Part shown: positions 10,815 to 22,284 of the stretch, in pieces
Position numbering within the stretch: position 1 is the stretch's first letter
How the letters are laid out: every line of letters starts with the position of its first letter
Assembly (NCBI GenBank): GCA_030765055.1
Contig: CM060953.1
Span: 189,881,147 to 189,945,146, forward strand
From: Mantis religiosa
Taxonomy: Eukaryota > Arthropoda > Insecta > Mantodea > Mantidae
DNA: 64,000 bases
Reading direction: 5' to 3'
Notes under the pieces: model-generated
The model's input: the letters and a program-made list of their open reading frames with translations, nothing else
The model's database searches: none
Told to the model about the DNA's origin: nothing
Position numbers and translations under genes: made by a program

Positions 10815-11440
10815 GTTGAGCAGGTGTTTTTTTTTCCTTCTTCTTCCTCACTTCAGGGATTAGGCATTTGTACCTGTTCTGTGTTCGCATTCCATCAACT
10901 ATTCCCATCTTTATCTAGGGCATCCTAAATATCTTTCTCCACGAAAATTATACCTTCTTATTAAAACCTGTATTATTTCTTCGTCCATTCTATTCATATG
11001 GTCTTTCCAGTTCTGTATATTTTCTCCTATTTTATCTCGTAATTTATATAGTTTCATTTCTTATTAAATTTCATGTAGTAAATTGTTTAACTCTTCTTAA
11101 GAAGCTCATTTATGCTGCCTGTATCTTACTTTTATCTCCCTCCTTTAATACCCAGGACTCATTTCCATATATGGGCACTGGAACTGCCATCGTTTTATAA
11201 AATGTTAACTTTGTTTCGTTCCTTGCTTTGGTTTTCAATGTTGTTGCTATAGTAACATCTGCTGAAATTTCCTTGTTTTGTTTTCTATGTCTTTTTCTAA
11301 GTCGAAGCTTACATCAGAGCGCAAATAGCTGAAATTCGAGAGCTGCTACAGGCATTTATTTTCAATGCTTATCTTTGGTCTTAGAGGATATTTTCCTCGA
11401 TATGCCAATATCTTCGTTTTCTTTGTGGATATATTGTGAT
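10815..11440 (-). pseudogene. LINE fragment, RT thumb and C-terminal region (RTE/R4-like)
   Basis: The minus strand reads KLTFYKTMAVPVPIYGNESW followed by VLKEGDKSKIQAA near 11090-11210. Further on come NWKDHMNRMDEEI and a GCPR-containing tail near 10900. This order (tkl-fyktma-P-y-y-G-esW, qaaEMrflRr, WkdH-nRM) is common in insect non-LTR elements. Stops and indels are frequent. The clade is a guess. Confidence 0.6.
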
Positions 11441-11975
11441 AACCCACTAGGTTAACCTATCATTTTTGTCTGCGCGACAGGCCCACCCTCTCAAGCCCTG
11501 AGAGGAGGGTAACAAGGTATGGTTCACGTAGGCAACTGCTCCCTAGAGGGCGTATGGATCGAAGGGGTATTACCACATGGTCTTCTGGCTGATTCGGTCA
11601 CTTTTAGCGTTGGTATGGCGACGGAAATACGACTTCCGACCAGGACCATGCATGATGTGCATAGGGCAGCCACGTGCTGCAAGATTGTAACAAGAAACTT
11701 AGGATATAAGTGTTACGCCTGATTTGTAAGTAGAGTATTGCATTTTACTAAATAATCAGATTGTGGAAACTATATATTTCTTTGACGTTTCTTGTGTGTA
11801 AACCTCTCGTTAGCCAAGCAACGTCCTGCATTAGGTCTGGCAAAGGTGTTCTCAGCAAAGTCCCATCCTGTGGCCTGACAATATTTAGATTGCATTCTTT
11901 TCGCAGTAAATATATTTTATGCAGGAATGTTGAAGATTTTCTTCGTCTTCTTGTATTATTGCTACATCATCAGAA
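11441..11975. other. Unresolved sequence
   Basis: There is a G+C-richer block at about 11470-11700 with a 67-codon frame (11519-11722) and no recognisable motif. No repeat relationship seen inside the window. Confidence 0.3.
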
Positions 11976-12120
11976 TACGGAGACCAGAAAATCCGTGGTT
12001 CAAATCCCGGCTATGGCACTGAACTTTTCAGTCTGGCACCACCCTTTCATAGTGCGTCCTACACACGGCTTGTGTGAAAGAACAATTAATTTTCATTAAT
12101 TGTATCTAATAGTGGTCCGA

Positions 12121-13213
12121 ACTATAAAGCCCGGGCCTTAAAGTACTTACAGCATAGTAAGTCGTCATTAAGGTAGTTGTCTCATGTGTTTATGAGAACT
12201 CCTAGTGGTTTACTATAAAGCCCGGGCCTTAAAGTACTTACAGCATAGTAAGTCGTCATTAAGGTGGTTGTCTCATGTGTTTATGAGAACTCCTAGTGGT
12301 TTACTATAAAGCCCGGGCCTTAAAGTACTTACAGCATAGTAAGTCGCCATTAAGGTAGTTGTCTCATGTGTTTATGAGAACTCCTAGTGGTTTACTATAA
12401 AGCCCGGGCCTTAAAGTACTTACAGCATAGTAAGTCGCCATTAAGGTAGTTGTCTCATGTGTTTATGAGAACTCCTAGTGGTTTACTATAAAGCCCGGGC
12501 CTTAAAGTACTTACAGCATAGTAAGTCGTCATTAAGGTAGTTGTCTCATGTGTTTATGAGAACTCCTAGTGGTTTACTATAAAGCCCGGGCCTTAAAGTA
12601 CTTACAGCATAATAAGTCGGTATTAAGGTAGTTGTCTCATGTGTTTATGAGAACTCCTAGTGGTTTACTATAAAGCCCGGGTCTTAAAGTACTTACAGCA
12701 TAGTAAGTCGACATTAAGGTAGTTGTCTCATGTGTTTATGAGAACTCCTAGTGGTTTACTATAAAGCCCGGGCCTTAAAGTACTTACAGCATAGTAAGTC
12801 GTCATTAAGGTAGTTGTCTCATGTGTTTATGAGAACTCCTAGTGGTTTACTATAAAGCCCGGGTCTTAAAGTACTTACAGCATAGTAAGTCGGCATTAAG
12901 GTAGTTGTCTCATGTGTTTATGAGAACTCCTAGTGGTTTACTATAAAGACCGGACCTTAAAGTACTTACAGCATAGTAAGTCGTCATTAAGGTAGTTGTC
13001 TCATGTGTTTATGAGAACTCCTAGTGCTTTACTATAAAGCCCGGGCCTTAAAGTACTTACAGCATAGTAAGTCGTCATTAAGGTAGTTGTCTTATGTGTT
13101 TATGAGAATTCCTAGTGCTTTACTATAAAGTTCGGGCCTTAAAGTACTTACAGCATAGTAAGTCGCCATTAAGGTAGTTGCCTCATGTGTTTATGAGAAC
13201 TCCTAGTGCTTTA
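12121..13213 (+). repeat. Tandem array of a 91-bp SINE2 body unit, 12 copies
   Basis: Each unit begins actataaagcccgggcct and ends gaactcctagtggttt. Starts at 12121, 12212 and 12303 give a 91-bp period. Units differ at a few sites (gtcattaag versus gccattaag, and cctagtgctt in the last ones), so variants cluster along the array. It is the same sequence as the single body unit of SINE2. Confidence 0.92.
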
Positions 13214-13269
13214 CCGGGAGAAACACAAGTCACTTGGATGATTTAATGTCATATCGGCACGTTGGCTAT

Positions 13270-13326
13270 AGTGGCTCAATGGTTAGAGCGGCTGAACGGA
13301 GACCAGAATATCTATAGTTCAAATCC
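13270..13326 (+). promoter_or_regulatory. SINE2 Pol III A and B boxes
   Basis: A-box-like gtggctcaatgg is at 13270-13281 and B-box-like agttcaaatcc at 13316-13326, inside a sequence that folds as a tRNA. In better copies gccatag and ctatggc form a perfect 7-bp acceptor stem. Confidence 0.6.
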
Positions 13327-13429
13327 CGGCTATGGCATTGAATTTTTCAGTCTGGCTCTACCCTTTCATAGTGCATCCTATATACGGCTAGTGTGAAAGA
13401 ACAATTAAAGAACAATTAATTATCAAAAA

Positions 13430-13474
13430 GGAGAAGAAGAAGAAGAAGAAGAAGAAGAAGAAGAAGAAGAAGAA

Positions 13475-13560
<86 letters not shown>

Positions 13561-13576
13561 AGAGGAGGAGGAGGAG

Positions 13577-13610
<34 letters not shown>

Positions 13611-14032
13611 AGGAGGAGGAGGAGGAGGAGGAGGAGGAAGAGGAAGAGGAAGAGGAAGAGGAAGAGGAAGAGGAAGAGGAAGAGGAAGAGGAAGAGGAAG
13701 AGGAAGAGGAAGAGGAAGAGGAAGAGGAAGAGGAAGAGGAAGAGGAAGAGGAAGAGGAAGAGGAAGAGGAAGAGGAAGAGGAAGAGGAAGAGGAAGAGGA
13801 AGAGGAAGAGGAAGAGGAAGAGGAAGAGGAAGAGGAAGAGGAAGAGGAAGAGGAAGAGGAAGAGGAAGAGGAAGAGGAAGAGGAAGAGGAAGAGGAAGAG
13901 GAAGAGGAAGAGGAAGAGGAAGAGGAAGAGGAAGAGGAAGAGGAAGAGGAAGAGGAAGAGGAAGAGGAAGAGGAAGAGGAAGAGGAAGAGGAAGAGGAAG
14001 AGGAAGAGGAAGAGGAAGAGGAAGAGGAAGAG
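13430..14032 (+). repeat. (GAA)n / (GAGGAA)n purine tract, about 600 bp
   Basis: It starts as GAA triplets, becomes mixed GAA/GAG, and from about 13636 is an almost perfect 6-bp repeat (gaggaa) to 14030. It abuts the SINE2 3' tail. The long poly-serine frame on the minus strand is an artefact of this tract. Confidence 0.97.
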
Positions 14033-14769
14033 ATAGTCGTTATCGTCAACTGTTCAAGGTGTAGAAAATTTCGTAACTTAAAAATAACTGGCCACATTTA
14101 GGATACTCCCTTTGAGCATAATTTTATTTAGTTATTACTAAAAATATATCAGTATCGTCAGTAAATATGCTTCCTTATACCTGCCAAATTTCATCCGTGA
14201 ATCCCTGACAGTTTCCAATAAAAAGGTGCGACATGTTTAACATGAGGGATATAGTCTCCTCTTAATTCCCTTATCCCCAAGTAGAGTTCATGGACCAATC
14301 AACTCCTTCGAGTCTACAATATGTATCCGGAAGATGTATTCCAACAGTTATGGAAATTACTGTAACTTGACTGGTACAATGCTAGGGGATTCACAGAAGT
14401 TATGTCGCTAATGTGCTAAACACGATCGTCAATATTCAGAATATGGGCTGCAATAAAGATAATACCAAGGAAATCAATATGTCTACAGTCTAGACAACGG
14501 TACATCGGAGATATCTGCATCTATTTCTATCTCCAATGAAGGATAGTAAACGGCCACCTCAATTTAGAAGTACTTACGGTTCAAAAGTTCCACTGTTTTG
14601 CCCTTACATTATGTATCTCTCATGTAAGGGTGAGTTAAAATTCAGAATAAACATTTTAATACGTTCAAAATTTTAGTTTTATAAATTAATCCTTCCATCA
14701 CATTCACCACCTATTTGAAAATACACACAAGATGTATCTTTTGACTAAGTCATAACGATTTCAACCACC
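14033..14769. other. Unresolved sequence
   Basis: No coding frame or repeat recognised. Confidence 0.35.
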
Positions 14770-15540
14770 CTAAGTGGTATAGGTGTTATTGTGTCTGATT
14801 CACATTCAAGGGGACTCCAGTTCGAATCTTGGTTAAGGTTTCCTTTATCTTGAAACATAGGTGTCTGGTAACTCTAAGTTCCATGTACACTATACTCATT
14901 TGAACATAATTTCATTCATCGTCCGATATGACAACGTTGGAGGGTTTCCTTTACCTGAAAGATGAATGTTTGGTAACTCTGAGCTCTGTGTACTCTGTAC
15001 TGATTTGAACATCATTTAATTGATCCTCCCATATGACCTAACGTTAGAGGTTTTCTCTTATCCTGAAAGATGAATGTCTGGTAACTCTGATCTCTGTGTA
15101 CTCTGTACTCATTTGAATATAATTTCATTCATCGTCCGATATGATTAAACATTGGAGGTTTTCTCTTCTTCTGGAAGATGAATGTCTAGTAACTCCAAGC
15201 TCTAAGTACCATGTACTCACTTGAACATCATTTCATTCATCGTCCAATGTAAGTTAATTTTAGAGGTTTTCCCTTATTCTGGAAGATAAATGTCTGGTAA
15301 CTCTAAGCTCTATGTACTCTGTACTCATTTGAACATTATTTCATTCGTCGTCCGATATGACTTAACGTTGGAGGTTTTCTCTTATCCTGAAAGATGAATG
15401 TCTGCTAAATCTAAGCTCTATGTACCCTGTACTCATTTGAAAGTAATTTCATTCGTCGTCCGATATGATTTAGCATTGGAGGTTTTCTCTTATCCTGGAA
15501 GGTAAATGCTTGATAACTTTAAGCTCTATTTTGAACTGTA
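14770..15540 (+). repeat. Old SINE1 with about six diverged 108-bp body units
   Basis: A degraded head with a B box (cagttcgaatcttgg, about 14819) is followed by repeats containing gaatgtctggtaactct and cattcatcgtccgatatg at roughly 108-bp spacing. Units differ more than in the array at 28360-30492, so this array is older or less homogenised. Confidence 0.8.
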
Positions 15541-16854
15541 TTAATTTATAAGAGCCAGTATAAAAACGTTTTAAAGAAAGAGATTGCAATCAGAGCTATA
15601 AAAATTTGGTCTAAGGCTTGTAATACTAATTTATATGACAGGTTTTTCGTTATGAATGTATCAGTGCCATAGATTTAAAACCAAAAGTTATTTTAAGGCT
15701 GCATCGTTAATTTTAATAAATTTTTCTGAGTTGATCCCTTAACAATCGAACAAAGTTCATTGAGATGTGAATATCAAATACGAATATCTACTGTACGCCA
15801 AAAGCAAAATTAACAATAATTAGCTGGCACTTAATCCAGTTCGAGAAGATAAATACAATAAGTTTTAGGAACGATAAGATTAACATTAAATATATATGTT
15901 CATAATTTCAATACCTCAAGTGAAATTTTCTGGTCATGCATAGCCCTGTTTGAAATCGTTTCTCTTTTACTATAAAATTCCCATTCCCTTATAATTTCAC
16001 CTCCTGTTTCAGTTGGGCGTAAGTGTTGTGTATTGTTGAGGAGCTATTTTACAAACAAGCAGCTGGCACCCTTCTCTGAGCCACCTCAAGTGAGTCGAGA
16101 ACTCGGTTGCGACAGAGGTAAGCATTCTCTGGGCCATTAAATTAATTTCATCTCTTTTAGCTGTCATGTTGCTACACGTTAAATTTGTATTTGTTTTACC
16201 ATTTATCCATGTGTTTCTTATGGAAGTATTAAGTCTTTAGTGTCAAATATGTTGCGCATCAAAATTCTCTAAACGATGTGTTTATCAAATGATTCACACA
16301 TGCAGGTAGTGCATCATTCTTATTCAATTTGTGGATTTATTCCTAAACCGTAAAGTTATTATCTTTTTTGAAATTTCAGTGCTCCTTTTCTTAAAGTTGG
16401 AGTGAAACTATACGTATAGAATACTCGTATTCTAAGACTCAGATTCCTTATTCTTTAAATAATATTAACTCAATCAGTTTGTTTACTATTGATTTTATAA
16501 ACATATTACTCGGCAGAGTGTTGCGGCGTATCGACCTTCAGGTGACCAGCGCTGTGATCGTCTCTTATCGGCTCTTATCTGGTCGATTAGAAGAGTGAAA
16601 TATTAAGTTGATGTACAGTACCTTACGAAACACTAATATAGCGATTGGAAGTTGGGTATGTCAATATGATATGTTTTCTCGCGCCTGCCGATGTATGACA
16701 CTTTGCTGTCCAGAAGACCGGGATATATCTGAACAGACTATACATACACTGGACTCACCGTGTATGTGCGACAAGCTGAGGTAAACATCTCTGTATTGCG
16801 AACTTTTTCCGATACGCTTTCCCGCTTTGCCGTGTAGTACTGATATAATATAGT
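15541..16854. other. Unresolved AT-rich sequence
   Basis: No coding frame or repeat recognised over 1.3 kb. This is one of the few stretches that may be unique host sequence. Confidence 0.3.
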
Positions 16855-17275
16855 ACCGTGGTTCAAATCCCGGCTATGGCAATGAATTCTTCAGACTGGT
16901 TCTACCCTTTCATAGAGCGTCCTACATACGGCTAGTGTGAAAGAACAATTAATTTCCATTAATTGTACCTAATAGTGGTCTGAACTATAAAGCCCGGATC
17001 TTAAAGTACTTACAGCATAGTAAGTCGTCATTAAGGTATTTGTCTCATGTGTTTATGAGAACTCCTAGTGGTTTACCGGGAAAAACACAAGTCTGTTGGA
17101 GAATTTAATGTCATGTTGGCACGTTGGCCATAGTAGGTCAATGGTTTAGAACGGCTGGACGGAAACCAGGAGATCCGTGGTTCCAATCCCGGATATGGAA
17201 TTGAATTTTTCAGTCTGTACCCTTTCATAGTGCGTCCTACACACGGCTAGTGTGAAAGAACAATTAATTTCAATT
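16855..17275 (+). mobile_element. SINE2 dimer with a single 91-bp unit
   Basis: A partial head begins at gtggttcaaatcccggctat. The tail, one body unit (about 16985-17075), linker tttaccgggaaaaacacaag, second head and tail agtgtgaaagaacaattaat follow. The 3' tail runs into (TTA)n. Confidence 0.85.
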
Positions 17276-17650
<375 letters not shown>

Positions 17651-17651
17651 T

Positions 17652-17684
<33 letters not shown>

Positions 17685-18165
17685 ATTGTTGTTATTGTTG
17701 TTATTGTTGTTATTGTTGTTATTGTTGTTATTGTTGTTATTGTTGTTATTGTTGTTATTGTTGTTGTTGTTGTTGTTGTTTTTGTTTTTGTTTTTGTTTT
17801 GTTTTTGTTGTTGTTTTTGTTTTTGTTTTGTTTTTGTTGTTGTTTTTGTTTTTGTTTTTGTTTTGTTTTTGTTGTTGTTTTTGTTGTTGTTGTTTTTGTT
17901 GTTGTTGTTTTTGTTGTTGTTGTTTTTGTTGTTGTTTTTGTTGTTGTTTTGTTTTTGTTTTTGTTGTTGTTGTTTTTGTTTTTGTTGTTGTTGTTTTTGT
18001 TTTTGTTGTTGTTTTGTTGTTGTTGTTTTTGTTGTTGTTTTTGTTGTTGTTTTTGTTGTTGTTTTTGTTATTGTTGTTTTGTTGTTTTTGTTATTAGTAT
18101 CATTAGTATCATTAGTATCATTAGTATCATTAGTATTAGTATTAATATTATTATTATTATTATTT
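17651..18165 (+). repeat. Compound TTG, TTGTTGTTA, TTTTTG and ATTAGTATC repeats
   Basis: It continues from (TTA)n as a chain of evolving units: TTG, then a 9-bp TTGTTGTTA unit, then TTTTTG/TTGTTG mixtures. From about 18092 there is a 9-bp attagtatc unit, then ATT. It looks like stepwise replication slippage of variant units. Confidence 0.95.
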
Positions 18166-19213
18166 ATTTTTATTACTGCAGTCTTCATTTTTCCCAGCAG
18201 CGGTGGTAGTTGGCTGCACAAAGCCCATTGAGAAGGACGCCTTGGGGACACAGACCTAAGGCGAGAGCAATAATCGCTAATTACTTGCTGGTAAACTACC
18301 GATTCACACGCACTAATGAAAACGTCAACATACCAAAGGTCACCGAGGGATTATGCTTTAGAGATGCTATGTGCAGGTATCCTTTGATGCGACACAGGGC
18401 CAAACCTGTGGTAAGATCAGACTACTGTCTGGGCAAGTTGGCAAGGATTATAAAGGATCACAGAGATTAGGGGACGTGATAAAAGCATACCAGGTTGCTT
18501 AAAGCAAAGGGACGGAAGATGCCAGTGCGAATGAATGAATCGCCATTCACACTGCAAATATCTTAAACTCTTGATATTATCTTTGCTTATCCACCAATTC
18601 TTGGTAATTTAATTAACTTAACCAACGCTTGTTTTCATAACTTTTTCCACACTTACGGTCTTGAAGTAATTATCTAATGACAGCAAACACGAGGCTGGAA
18701 GCATGAACTAGAAGCGAAAAGGTCATTCGGTAATAACATATTGCGATATTACTTCTGCCTTACACATAACACATGCGTATTACACACTACTGTTTGCCCA
18801 GTGGGTATATATTTACACTAATTAAACAATACTCATTCATATATTTACTGAAATGTATTCACGTTTGGAAGGTAATTTGCCAAAATGTGTTGCTATAGAG
18901 ACAGAATGTTGTAAATAATAATCTTGTTTGTGTCGCCATATTGTTTGTTGGTTTTGTAATAATGCAATTTACTTCATTTATTTTTATTTCATTATGGAAA
19001 GGGTAATAGAAAACGTTCCAATGATTTGGAAACAAACGAAGCTTGGAAAAGAGGCTGAGGAGTGTTCATTCCGAACAAACCGATATTGGCATATTACGTT
19101 CATGAGATATCGTAAATTGATGAGTGGAGTTTTGTAGTCATCATTTTCTACATTGAAAACTATATTAAAGTTATGACAGTAGTGGCATTGGAAATTCAGT
19201 AGGTTAGTCTGGT
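18166..19213. other. Unresolved sequence
   Basis: Two short frames (18210-18470 and 18928-19137) have no motif. The second is rich in aromatic residues and lies in AT-rich sequence. No repeat seen. Confidence 0.3.
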
Positions 19214-19740
19214 CTTTTAAAATAGAAAATGTGGAAACGTAGAGTCAGACTGAAAAATTCAATGCCATAGCCGGGATTTGAACCACGGATATTCTGGTTT
19301 CCGTCCAGCCGCACTACCATTGTGCTACTATGGCCAACATGCCGATATGACATTAAATTCTCCAACTGACTCGTATTTTCCCGGTCAACCACTTAGGAGT
19401 TCTCATAAACACATGAGACAACTACCTTAATGACGACTTACTATGCTGTAAGTACTTTAAGGCCCGGGCTTTATAGTAAACCACTAGGAGTTCTCATAAA
19501 CACATGAGACAACTACCTTAATGGCGACTTACTACATGTAAGTACTTTAAGACCCGGGCTTTATAGTTAACCACTATTAGGTGGCACGTTGGCCATAGTA
19601 GCACAATGGTAGTGCGGCTGGACGGAAACCAGAAGATCCGTGTTCAAATCCCGGCTATGGCATTGAATTTTTCAGTCTGACTCTACGTTTCCACAATTTA
19701 GCCTACACACGGCCAGTGTGAAAGAATAATTAATTTCCAA
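19214..19740 (-). mobile_element. SINE2 fold-back: minus copy with two 91-bp units facing a plus head
   Basis: The left end reads SINE2 on the minus strand (gtggaaacgtagagtcagac, head, linker, then two body units at about 19384-19565). From 19573 the plus strand reads another head through gtctgactctacgtttccac near 19695. The outer ~115 bp are therefore inverted repeats of each other. A SINE2 tail follows on the right. Confidence 0.8.
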
Positions 19741-20097
19741 AATAGAAAATGTTTAACATGGTCCAATGAAGTCTAAGATATTTTCACATATTATATATAA
19801 ATTTCTGAACGATAAACTCGATGACAGTTATCTGTTGATTAAATTTATAATAATATACAGACATAATTAATATTATTTTTCGGATGAGCTCATGTAGGAC
19901 CACCCAAAGTACAGCAGCGACGATAGTTCTGTGCCGGTGACTTAGTTTCTTCCCACACTGGAGAGAGTCTATGACCAAGCGTAACTTGCAACTCCTGCTA
20001 GCACAAGAAGATGGAAGACAAAGCAGCAAGGCCATATTTCACAGAATCGTCTTTACTAAAACGCACACCTTGAGATATGAGTACTTGCTCATTTAAG
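19741..20097. other. Unresolved sequence
   Basis: No coding frame or repeat recognised. Confidence 0.35.
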
Positions 20098-20165
20098 TCA
20101 CTGATGATGATGATGATTGATGATGATGATTGATGATTGATGATGATGATGATGATGATGATGAT

Positions 20166-20204
<39 letters not shown>

Positions 20205-20214
20205 CGACGATGAC

Positions 20215-20258
<44 letters not shown>

Positions 20259-20259
20259 C

Positions 20260-20345
<86 letters not shown>
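20098..20345 (+). repeat. (GAT)n microsatellite at the 3' end of LINE D
   Basis: GAT triplets with occasional GAC. On the minus strand it is an (ATC)n tail that follows the LINE D 3' UTR (gttgagcacccttatgctc). It is therefore best read as an expanded LINE tail. Poly-aspartate and poly-methionine frames here are artefacts. Confidence 0.95.
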
Positions 20346-22264
20346 GCATAAGGGTGCTCAACTGCAGAGGTTATCAGCGCCCTTTAAAAAAAACTGGTCA
20401 TGGCAAAAGCCATATATAAATTTCTCTAAAACACTATAAATATGTAAATAGGCTTACAAATACTACATGCCCGTAAAATACTATAAAAACAAAAGAAATA
20501 TAAATCTAAATAGCCATAAATTCTCTTCACTAAATCCTAAAGTCTAACGTAGAAAAGAATCTAAAAACCTTCTCCGCTACTTTGTTGTCATCCACTAGCA
20601 TTTCTGCAAAGCTGGCCGGCAGCTACAGAGATGTCCTAAGGTCCGCTAGGTGAAAACACTCTAGCAGCACGTGTCGTACAGATAACGCTTCGTTGCAAAA
20701 CGGACACAGTGGAGCAGGCTCCTTTTTAAAAAGAAAACTATGAGTAAAAAAACAGTGCCCGATACACAACCGAGGCAAACTCACCTCCTCGCGACGAGAT
20801 GACCGACAGGAGGTAACCCAGGGAATCGGAAGTTCTTTCACAGATCTAAGTTTATTATTGCGGAGAGCGGACCACTCTTGCTTGGGTCGTTATCCCGCAC
20901 GGCAGCTCCAGCGTGCGCGGTTCGATCTCGCTCTTTCCAACAACTCGAGATTAGCTACCCCACATTCGGTATTTCAACAGCTTTTTTGCCGAACTACTGG
21001 ACCGTTACCCTAATTATGATCCGGGCTTTACAGATGGTTCCCAGTTAGGTAGCACTACGGGTTGCGCATTCGTCATTAACGGCGAGGCTCATAAATTTCG
21101 CCTTCTGGACTTCACCTCTGTTTTTTCTGCAGAACTGTATGCCATCCTCTACCTGCTCCTTTTTATTTGTAAGTTAGTTCCTGGCTCTTTTATTGTCTGC
21201 ACTGACTCTCTAAGTGCTCTTCAGGCCTTGCAACAGCACATTGCAGCTCACACGCTCGTTTTAAAAATTCAGGCCTTGATCTCGCAAATACTCAGTCGCG
21301 GATACAATTTTGTTTTTACTTGGACCCCAGGCCATGTGGGCATTTCCGGGAACAAGGAGGCGGAAGTGGCTGCTAAGTCCGCTTGCCGTTTGCCCCGGAG
21401 TTTAACAACTACGGTGCCATACCAGGATGTGCAACGTTTTTTCCGTCGCCAACTCCTATCTGCTTGGCAGCACTCCTGGACAGCTTTGGAAGGCACACAA
21501 CTCTGGGCGCTAAAGGAGAGCGTACAACCCTGGCCAACTTCCTCAAGGGATAACCGGCGGGCCGAGGTGATAGTCACCCGGCTGAGAATTGGGCACACAC
21601 GAGCGACTAATGGTCATTTGTTAAGAGGGGAATCGGCCCCTGTGTGTGCTCCGTGTGCAGTACGCCTCACTGTGCGGCATGTATTACTGGATTGCCCGCA
21701 GTACGCCCGCGTTCGCCAGTCTTTGGGCTTGGGGCTAACTTGCTCGATGTTTTAGGGGACGACCCAGTGGCCGTGGTTAAGGCACTGGGGTTTGTTGCCG
21801 AAATCGGTTTTAATAAACAAGTCTGACTTCATTTTAAATTTGTTATTTTTAGAGATTTTAAGTTATTAGTCTTTGGATGGGTTTTTAATGCACTTTTAAT
21901 AGTTGAGCGTTTTAATTTTATTTTACATTTTAGCTTAATTTGTATAGCTTTTAGGTTTTAGTGTTGGCTTCGGGCCCAAATGACCTTGTTGTCGACGGGC
22001 CCTAAAACACCACACACTCACTCACTCACGCCAGCAGGTTTGCACAGCTCTCCACAATACGGCCCTAAAATCTTCCGATGTCACAGATGGTATTCGAACC
22101 CTGGGCTTCATGGTAGCCGTCTTGGCTGCTGAATCCGCCATTTCATTCCCCCGCAAGCCTACGTGACCAGGGATCCATGCACACACCACGCTAAAGCCAG
22201 AAGCGTGCAAAACGAGGAGGGCATCCTGCACACGCTGCACAATAGGGTGGTAGATTTTAGGCAC
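20346..22264 (-). mobile_element. LINE D (I-type), 3' part, split by LINE E
   Basis: The minus strand reads the end of an RNase H domain at 22264-22028 (CAWIPGHVGLRGNEMADSAA), ending TCWRE. After removing LINE E and one copy of cactc, the frame joins to WSALRNNKLRSVKELPIP at 20872 without a gap. A CCHC finger follows (CPFCNEALSVRHVLLEC, about 20665-20715), with a stop at 20623-20625. The 3' UTR runs to the (ATC)n tail. RNase H plus a C-terminal CCHC places it in the I superfamily. Its 5' side is lost at about 22264. Confidence 0.82.
20878..22022 (+). pseudogene. LINE E (I-type): RNase H and zinc finger, inserted in LINE D
   Basis: A frame starts near 20880 (LGRYPARQLQRARFDLALSN), shifts at the T-run 20981-20987 (SVFQQLF to AELLDRYPNYD), then stays open to 21755. 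RNase H motifs are FTDGSQLG, SAELYAIL, CTDSLSALQAL and WTPGHVGISGNKEAEVAAKS; the last acidic residue is E rather than the usual D. The CCHC finger is CAPCAVRLTVRHVLLDC. The 3' UTR ends gttgtcgacgggccctaaaa and a (CACT)n tail. It is 5'-truncated. The duplication cactc (20873-20877, 22023-22027) flanks it. Confidence 0.85.
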
Positions 22265-22284
22265 TGAGAAACAACAGATCTTCT

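Larger units (their letters stand above)
11976..13425 (+). mobile_element. SINE2 composite: tRNA-like heads flanking twelve 91-bp units
   Basis: It starts with a partial head (gtggttcaaatcccggctat) and tail (agtgtgaaagaacaattaat). The 91-bp array follows, then the linker tttaccgggagaaacacaag and a second tRNA-like head at about 13262-13336 with tail. Other copies (16855, 36672, 42600) have the same head-body-head plan with only one 91-bp unit. SINE2 is therefore a head-to-tail dimer with a variable tandem core. A (GAA)n tract follows the 3' tail directly. Confidence 0.8.

Noticed and set aside
13262..13336. Functional tRNA gene
   Set aside because: The tRNA-like sequence is the head of a repeated SINE with many copies in this window.
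13423..14097. 224-codon poly-serine frame on the minus strand
   Set aside because: It is the translation of the (GAA)/(GAGGAA) tract, with no coding sequence on either side.
20098..20439. Poly-aspartate, poly-methionine and poly-isoleucine frames
   Set aside because: Translations of the (GAT)n tract, the LINE D tail.
21269..21598. 109-codon frame antisense to the LINE E RNase H region
   Set aside because: Shadow of the real frame on the plus strand, which has clear RNase H and CCHC motifs.
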